Origin: an uncultured Dehalococcoidia bacterium
GTDB lineage: Bacteria > Chloroflexota > Dehalococcoidia > Dehalococcoidales > UBA3254
Direction: 5' to 3'
NCBI GenBank assembly: GCA_903890885.1
Contig: CAITCX010000253.1
Span: 1 to 6,929, forward strand
DNA length: 6,929 bases
The notes below the pieces were generated by a model. It had not been told where the DNA came from. It saw only the letters and a program-made list of their open reading frames with translations, and ran no database searches. Numbering within the stretch: the first letter of the stretch is position 1; every line of letters begins with the position of its first letter. This document shows, in pieces, positions 5,146 through 6,929 of this stretch. Made by a program: the position numbers and the translations under genes.

Positions 5146-6705
5146 ATGACGAACACTGAGAATACCCACCCGCCCATAGACATCAACCCGCAGTTCAGGC
5201 GCGCTCTTGACATAATGGAAACCAGCGATAAAAGCCTCTTCATTACTGGCAGGGCGGGCACGGGTAAATCTACGCTGCTGAACTATTTCCGCACTAGCAC
5301 CCGAAAGAAAGTGGCGGTACTGGCGCCCACCGGCGTGGCCGCCCTCAATGTCAAAGGGCAGACCATCCATTCGTTTTTCAAGTTCAAGCCGGGCATTACC
5401 CCTGACCGGGTCAAAAAACTGCGCTCCGGTACAGGCATCTACCGCCAGCTGGATGCCGTCGTCATTGATGAAATCTCCATGGTGAGATCCGATTTGCTGG
5501 ACTGCGTGGACCGCTTTCTGCGGCTTAACGGCCCCGAGGCAGACAGGCCTTTTGGCGGTATCCAGATGGCCTTTATCGGGGACCTATACCAGCTGGCACC
5601 GGTGGTTACTAGCGGGGAAAAGGCTGTTTTCCAATCTCTTTACCAGACGCCTTACTTCTACGGCGCCCGGGTGTTTGACTCCTTCGAGATGGAATTCGTG
5701 GAACTGGAAAAGATTTACCGGCAGCATGATGAACAGTTTATAAACCTGCTCAATGCCATTCGCAACAATTCAGTTACTGCGGAAGACCTGGAGCTTCTCA
5801 ACCAGCGCTATCAGCCGGAGTTTGAACCATCTACTGACGAATTGTACGTCTATTTAACTACCACTAACAGCCTGGCCGAAGAAATTAACAGCCGGCGTCT
5901 TTCCGGCCTGGAAAGCGGGCTTCACACCTTTAGGGGCAGCCTCGAGGGGGACTTCGGTAAGGAGTACCTGCCCACTGCGGTTGATCTTCGCTGCAAGGTG
6001 GGGGCACAGGTGATGATGCTCAATAATGATATTGAGGGGCGCTGGGTTAACGGCAGCATCGGCAAAATATCCGCCATAACCCGTAATAGCAACGGCGAAG
6101 AGGTCATCTTGGCCGATATAGCCGGTGGTGAGGAAGTAGAGATCGCGCCTTTTACCTGGGAGATCTTCCGCTTTTTCATCGAGGCTGGTGGACTGCAGTC
6201 GGAAATAATCGGCACGTTTACCCAGTATCCCTTGATGTTAGCCTGGGCGGTCACCATTCATAAGGCCCAGGGAAAGACCTTCGACCGCGTCATAATTGAT
6301 GTCGGCCGTGGTACTTTTGCCCACGGCCAGATGTATGTGGCCCTCAGCCGCTGTACCACCCTGGGAGGCATTATCCTCAAGAAGAAGGCGCTCAAAAAGC
6401 ATATCTGGACCAACTACCAGGTCATGGCTTTCCTGACTAAGTACCAGTATAAAAAGGCCGAGCAGTCTTGCCCGGTGGACGGCAAAATCGAACTGATCAG
6501 GAAGGCTATCCAGGATAAAGCGCTGCTGAAGATAGTCTACCTCAAACCCAGCGACGAGAAATCAGTCAGAATTGTCCGGCCGGAGGCCGTGGGAGAAATG
6601 GAGTACCAGAGTAAGAAATATCTGGGTATGCAGGCCTTCTGCCTGAAACGTCATGACTACAGGGTTTTTCGCATCGACCGCATATTGGAGATCAACGAGG
6701 CCTAA
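5146..6705 (+). CDS. Pif1-family SF1B DNA helicase with C-terminal WYL domain
   Basis: This 519-residue protein is an ATP-driven 5'-3' DNA helicase of the Pif1/RecD2-like group. Pif1 enzymes act on replication forks, R-loops and G-quadruplexes. Walker A is GRAGTGKST (35-43), motif Ia APTGVAA (60-66) with TIHSFF (73-78), and Walker B VVIDEISMV (105-113). Motif III is GDLYQLAPV (145-153) and the Pif1 signature is LEKIYRQHDEQF (187-198). Motif V lies in AVTIHKAQGKTFD (368-380) and motif VI in MYVALSR (396-402), with arginine finger Arg402. Residues about 448-517 form a WYL domain (AIQDKALLKIVY, then VRPEAVG, YLGMQAFC and FRIDRILEI). In Thermotoga elfii Pif1 an equivalent WYL domain has been described as an accessory single-strand-binding module. 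All catalytic motifs are intact and the length is normal for bacterial Pif1-WYL proteins. ATG start; only a weak AGGAT (5132-5136) lies upstream, so translation may be modest. The gene stands alone between two intergenic regions. Confidence 0.93.
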   Translation: MTNTENTHPPIDINPQFRRALDIMETSDKSLFITGRAGTGKSTLLNYFRTSTRKKVAVLAPTGVAALNVKGQTIHSFFKFKPGITPDRVKKLRSGTGIYRQLDAVVIDEISMVRSDLLDCVDRFLRLNGPEADRPFGGIQMAFIGDLYQLAPVVTSGEKAVFQSLYQTPYFYGARVFDSFEMEFVELEKIYRQHDEQFINLLNAIRNNSVTAEDLELLNQRYQPEFEPSTDELYVYLTTTNSLAEEINSRRLSGLESGLHTFRGSLEGDFGKEYLPTAVDLRCKVGAQVMMLNNDIEGRWVNGSIGKISAITRNSNGEEVILADIAGGEEVEIAPFTWEIFRFFIEAGGLQSEIIGTFTQYPLMLAWAVTIHKAQGKTFDRVIIDVGRGTFAHGQMYVALSRCTTLGGIILKKKALKKHIWTNYQVMAFLTKYQYKKAEQSCPVDGKIELIRKAIQDKALLKIVYLKPSDEKSVRIVRPEAVGEMEYQSKKYLGMQAFCLKRHDYRVFRIDRILEINEA

Positions 6706-6754
6706 AAAAGACCGCTGAGCGTAGTATTAGTAAAATGGTGGGCATTCGTAAACC

Positions 6755-6784
6755 TTGAAATACTTCTAATACAGAGCATATAAT
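6755..6784 (+). promoter_or_regulatory. Sigma-A-type promoter for the ABC ATPase gene
   Basis: TTGAAA (6755-6760) and a perfect TATAAT (6779-6784) are separated by 18 bases. This is the best promoter in the window. The expected start is near 6791, leaving a leader of about 65 bases before the ATG at 6856. I see no riboswitch-like folding in it. It shows the ABC gene is transcribed separately from the helicase. Confidence 0.7.
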
Positions 6785-6855
6785 TTATTCTATCTCAGGC
6801 GGACCCATAATTGATTAAAAGACGAGAATCAGGGTAACACAAGGATATTTTTGTT

Positions 6856-6929
6856 ATGCCGGTAGTTGAAGTCAGCCATATAGTCAAGACCTACGCGGAC
6901 AAAGCTGCGGTGGAAGACCTGTCTTTTTC
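6856..6929 (+). CDS. ABC transporter ATP-binding protein, N-terminal fragment
   Basis: Only the first 24 codons are in the window. They read MPVVEVSHIVKTYADKAAVE and then DLSF. This is the standard opening of an ABC ATPase: a first beta-strand, an A-loop aromatic residue (Tyr13 in KTYADKAAV) that stacks on adenine, then the DLSF strand before Walker A. Walker A itself lies beyond the end. AAGGA (6841-6845) lies 10 bases before the ATG, a slightly long spacing. The fragment resembles ATPases of ABC-2-type exporters, but substrate and direction cannot be told. Upstream is a strong promoter at 6755-6784, so it probably starts a new operon. Confidence 0.85.
   Translation, partial: MPVVEVSHIVKTYADKAAVEDLSF

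Noticed and set aside
6706..6735. Terminator after the helicase gene around GACCGCTGAGCG
   Set aside because: Only a tiny CGCT/AGCG match with a one-base loop exists and no T-run follows.
1..6929. CRISPR array, tRNA or rRNA genes, insertion sequence or transposase
   Set aside because: No regularly spaced repeats, tRNA-like cloverleaf, rRNA-like stretch or transposase-like protein was seen on either strand.

Overview
This window looks like chromosomal DNA from a Gram-positive, mid-GC Firmicute. I infer the spore-forming Clostridia of the Desulfotomaculum/Pelotomaculum/Peptococcaceae type from the style of the PAS kinases, the purine-rich Shine-Dalgarno sites, the frequent TTG/GTG starts and the DUF3796 + small XRE pair. 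The assignment is not proven by any marker gene. Every gene I can support is on the + strand, and no gene-free stretch exceeds about 275 bases.

Region 1 (1-3594) is a signalling cluster. It holds two tandem, paralogous PAS sensor histidine kinases followed by a stand-alone receiver-domain response regulator. Both kinase genes are interrupted, each inside a PAS sensor domain. The first has a +1 shift at a run of five G (233-237). The second has an in-frame TAG at 1884-1886. Both kinase cores (H-box, N-box and ATP-binding glycine motifs) and the receiver are intact. Either both lesions are sequence errors, or the sensors are decaying, or they are bypassed by reinitiation or amber readthrough.

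Region 2 (3595-4389) holds a small four-helix membrane protein and an AT-rich intergenic region with a hairpin, a candidate promoter and tandem operator-like repeats.

Region 3 (4390-4928) is a translationally coupled pair: a DUF3796-type small membrane protein and a 70-residue XRE/Cro-type repressor. The repeats upstream are a plausible binding site for that repressor.

Region 4 (4929-6929) starts with a palindrome-rich intergenic region. It is followed by a complete Pif1-family helicase carrying a C-terminal WYL domain, a good sigma-A-type promoter, and the first 24 codons of an ABC-transporter ATPase that runs off the window.

The clearest functional unit is the kinase-kinase-receiver cluster, a putative phosphorelay-like module with no DNA-binding output of its own. 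I see no clearly new multi-gene system. The most checkable oddities are the paired sensor lesions, the amber codon in a window where no gene ends in TAG, the different phosphatase motifs of the two kinases, and the operator-like repeats beside the XRE pair.
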